This document shows, piece after piece, positions 6,419-6,737 of a DNA stretch of 6,737 nt. The stretch is taken from contig JAEYNS010000043.1 in assembly GCA_023412435.1 (NCBI GenBank), positions 1 to 6,737 on the forward strand, in the 5' to 3' direction. The DNA comes from Actinomycetes bacterium. GTDB lineage: Bacteria; Actinomycetota; Actinomycetes; Propionibacteriales; Propionibacteriaceae. Position 1 is the stretch's first letter. Each line of letters begins with the position of its first letter. Both the position numbers and the translations under genes were made by a program. A model generated the notes under the pieces. That model saw nothing but the letters and a program-made list of their open reading frames with translations, did not search any database and was not told the origin of the DNA.

Positions 6419-6737
6419 ATGAGCGACGAGCCCAGGGCGGTCACCGCGCTGCGTGCCCTCGGCCTCGAGCATGTCGCGAGTCGGCACCGGCCGGCGAGGT
6501 CGCTGATCGAGGCTGCCGCGATGCGGGGCCTCGAACCCGGCGACATCGTCAAGACGATGGTCGTCCGCCGCGCCGAGGACGACTACCTGTTCGTCCTGGT
6601 CGGGGGGGACAGGGAGATCTCCTGGCCCAAGCTGCGCGCCCTGCTCGGGGTGAGCCGCCTGTCGCTGCCGGACGCCGATACGGCCCTGGCGGCCACCGGG
6701 TACCCGCGCGGCGCCATCACCCCGTTCGGCGCCACCC
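6419..6737 (+). CDS. YbaK/EbsC-type aminoacyl-tRNA deacylase (C-terminus cut by window edge)
   Basis: Members of this family hydrolyse mischarged tRNA, for example Cys-tRNA(Pro) or Ala-tRNA(Pro), acting in trans after aminoacylation. The first 106 residues are visible. They include a helical start (SDEPRAVTALRALGLEH), IVKTMVVRR (43-51) with Lys45 at the place of the catalytic lysine, DYLFVLVGGDREISWPKL (55-72), and GYPRGAITPFG (94-104), the conserved glycine-rich loop of the YbaK fold. About a third of the protein is missing beyond the right edge. The start is ATG at 6419, one base after the CBS stop (TGA-C-ATG), with no clear ribosome binding site of its own, so it is probably translated by coupling from the CBS gene. 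The exact tRNA and amino-acid specificity cannot be read here. Confidence 0.88.
   Translation, partial: MSDEPRAVTALRALGLEHVASRHRPARSLIEAAAMRGLEPGDIVKTMVVRRAEDDYLFVLVGGDREISWPKLRALLGVSRLSLPDADTALAATGYPRGAITPFGAT

Overview
The window looks like chromosomal housekeeping DNA from a high-GC Actinomycetota, at roughly 70% GC by eye. Three things support this: GC-rich third codon positions, two HspR-type HAIR operators in front of a dnaK that reads like the mycobacterial/streptomycete form, and TANNNT -10 boxes placed so that two genes may be leaderless. DnaK sequence style would fit Propionibacteriales or a relative, but that is a weak inference. Coding density is very high. The only gaps are 109, 74, 68, 2 and 1 bases, with no RNA gene, insertion sequence, CRISPR array or prophage visible.

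Layout. Left edge, minus strand: the N-terminal 65 codons of grpE (cut by the window edge) overlap the stop of a complete dnaK by a GTGA junction. Upstream of dnaK, 2055-2163 holds a strong ribosome binding site, a candidate extended -10 and two 7-7-7 HAIR inverted repeats. Beyond that, still on the minus strand, is an alpha/beta hydrolase of unknown substrate (2164-3087). A 74-base divergent promoter region separates it from a plus-strand pair: a HAD phosphatase of the beta-phosphoglucomutase type (3162-3833) and, 2 bases later, a monofunctional proline dehydrogenase (3836-4759). This runs directly into the convergent metB (4760-5920, minus) with no base between the stop codons. A second divergent region (5921-5988) separates metB from a plus-strand pair: a two-CBS-domain protein (5989-6417) and, 1 base later, a YbaK-type aminoacyl-tRNA deacylase cut by the right edge (6419-6737).

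How they fit together. dnaK-grpE is the start of the classical actinobacterial heat-shock operon, normally followed by dnaJ and hspR, which would lie off the left edge. Proline dehydrogenase feeds electrons from proline into respiration and makes P5C, but no P5C dehydrogenase lies beside it here. MetB makes cystathionine for methionine synthesis, and its sequence resembles the enterobacterial enzyme more than the mycobacterial one as I remember them. The CBS protein and YbaK-like deacylase look co-translated.

I did not find a convincing undescribed system. The observations most worth checking are the twin HAIR operators with a promoter embedded in them, the shared TGATCA stop junction, the paired leaderless-looking promoters around 5921-5988, the odd affinity of MetB, and the unexplained two-gene pairings.
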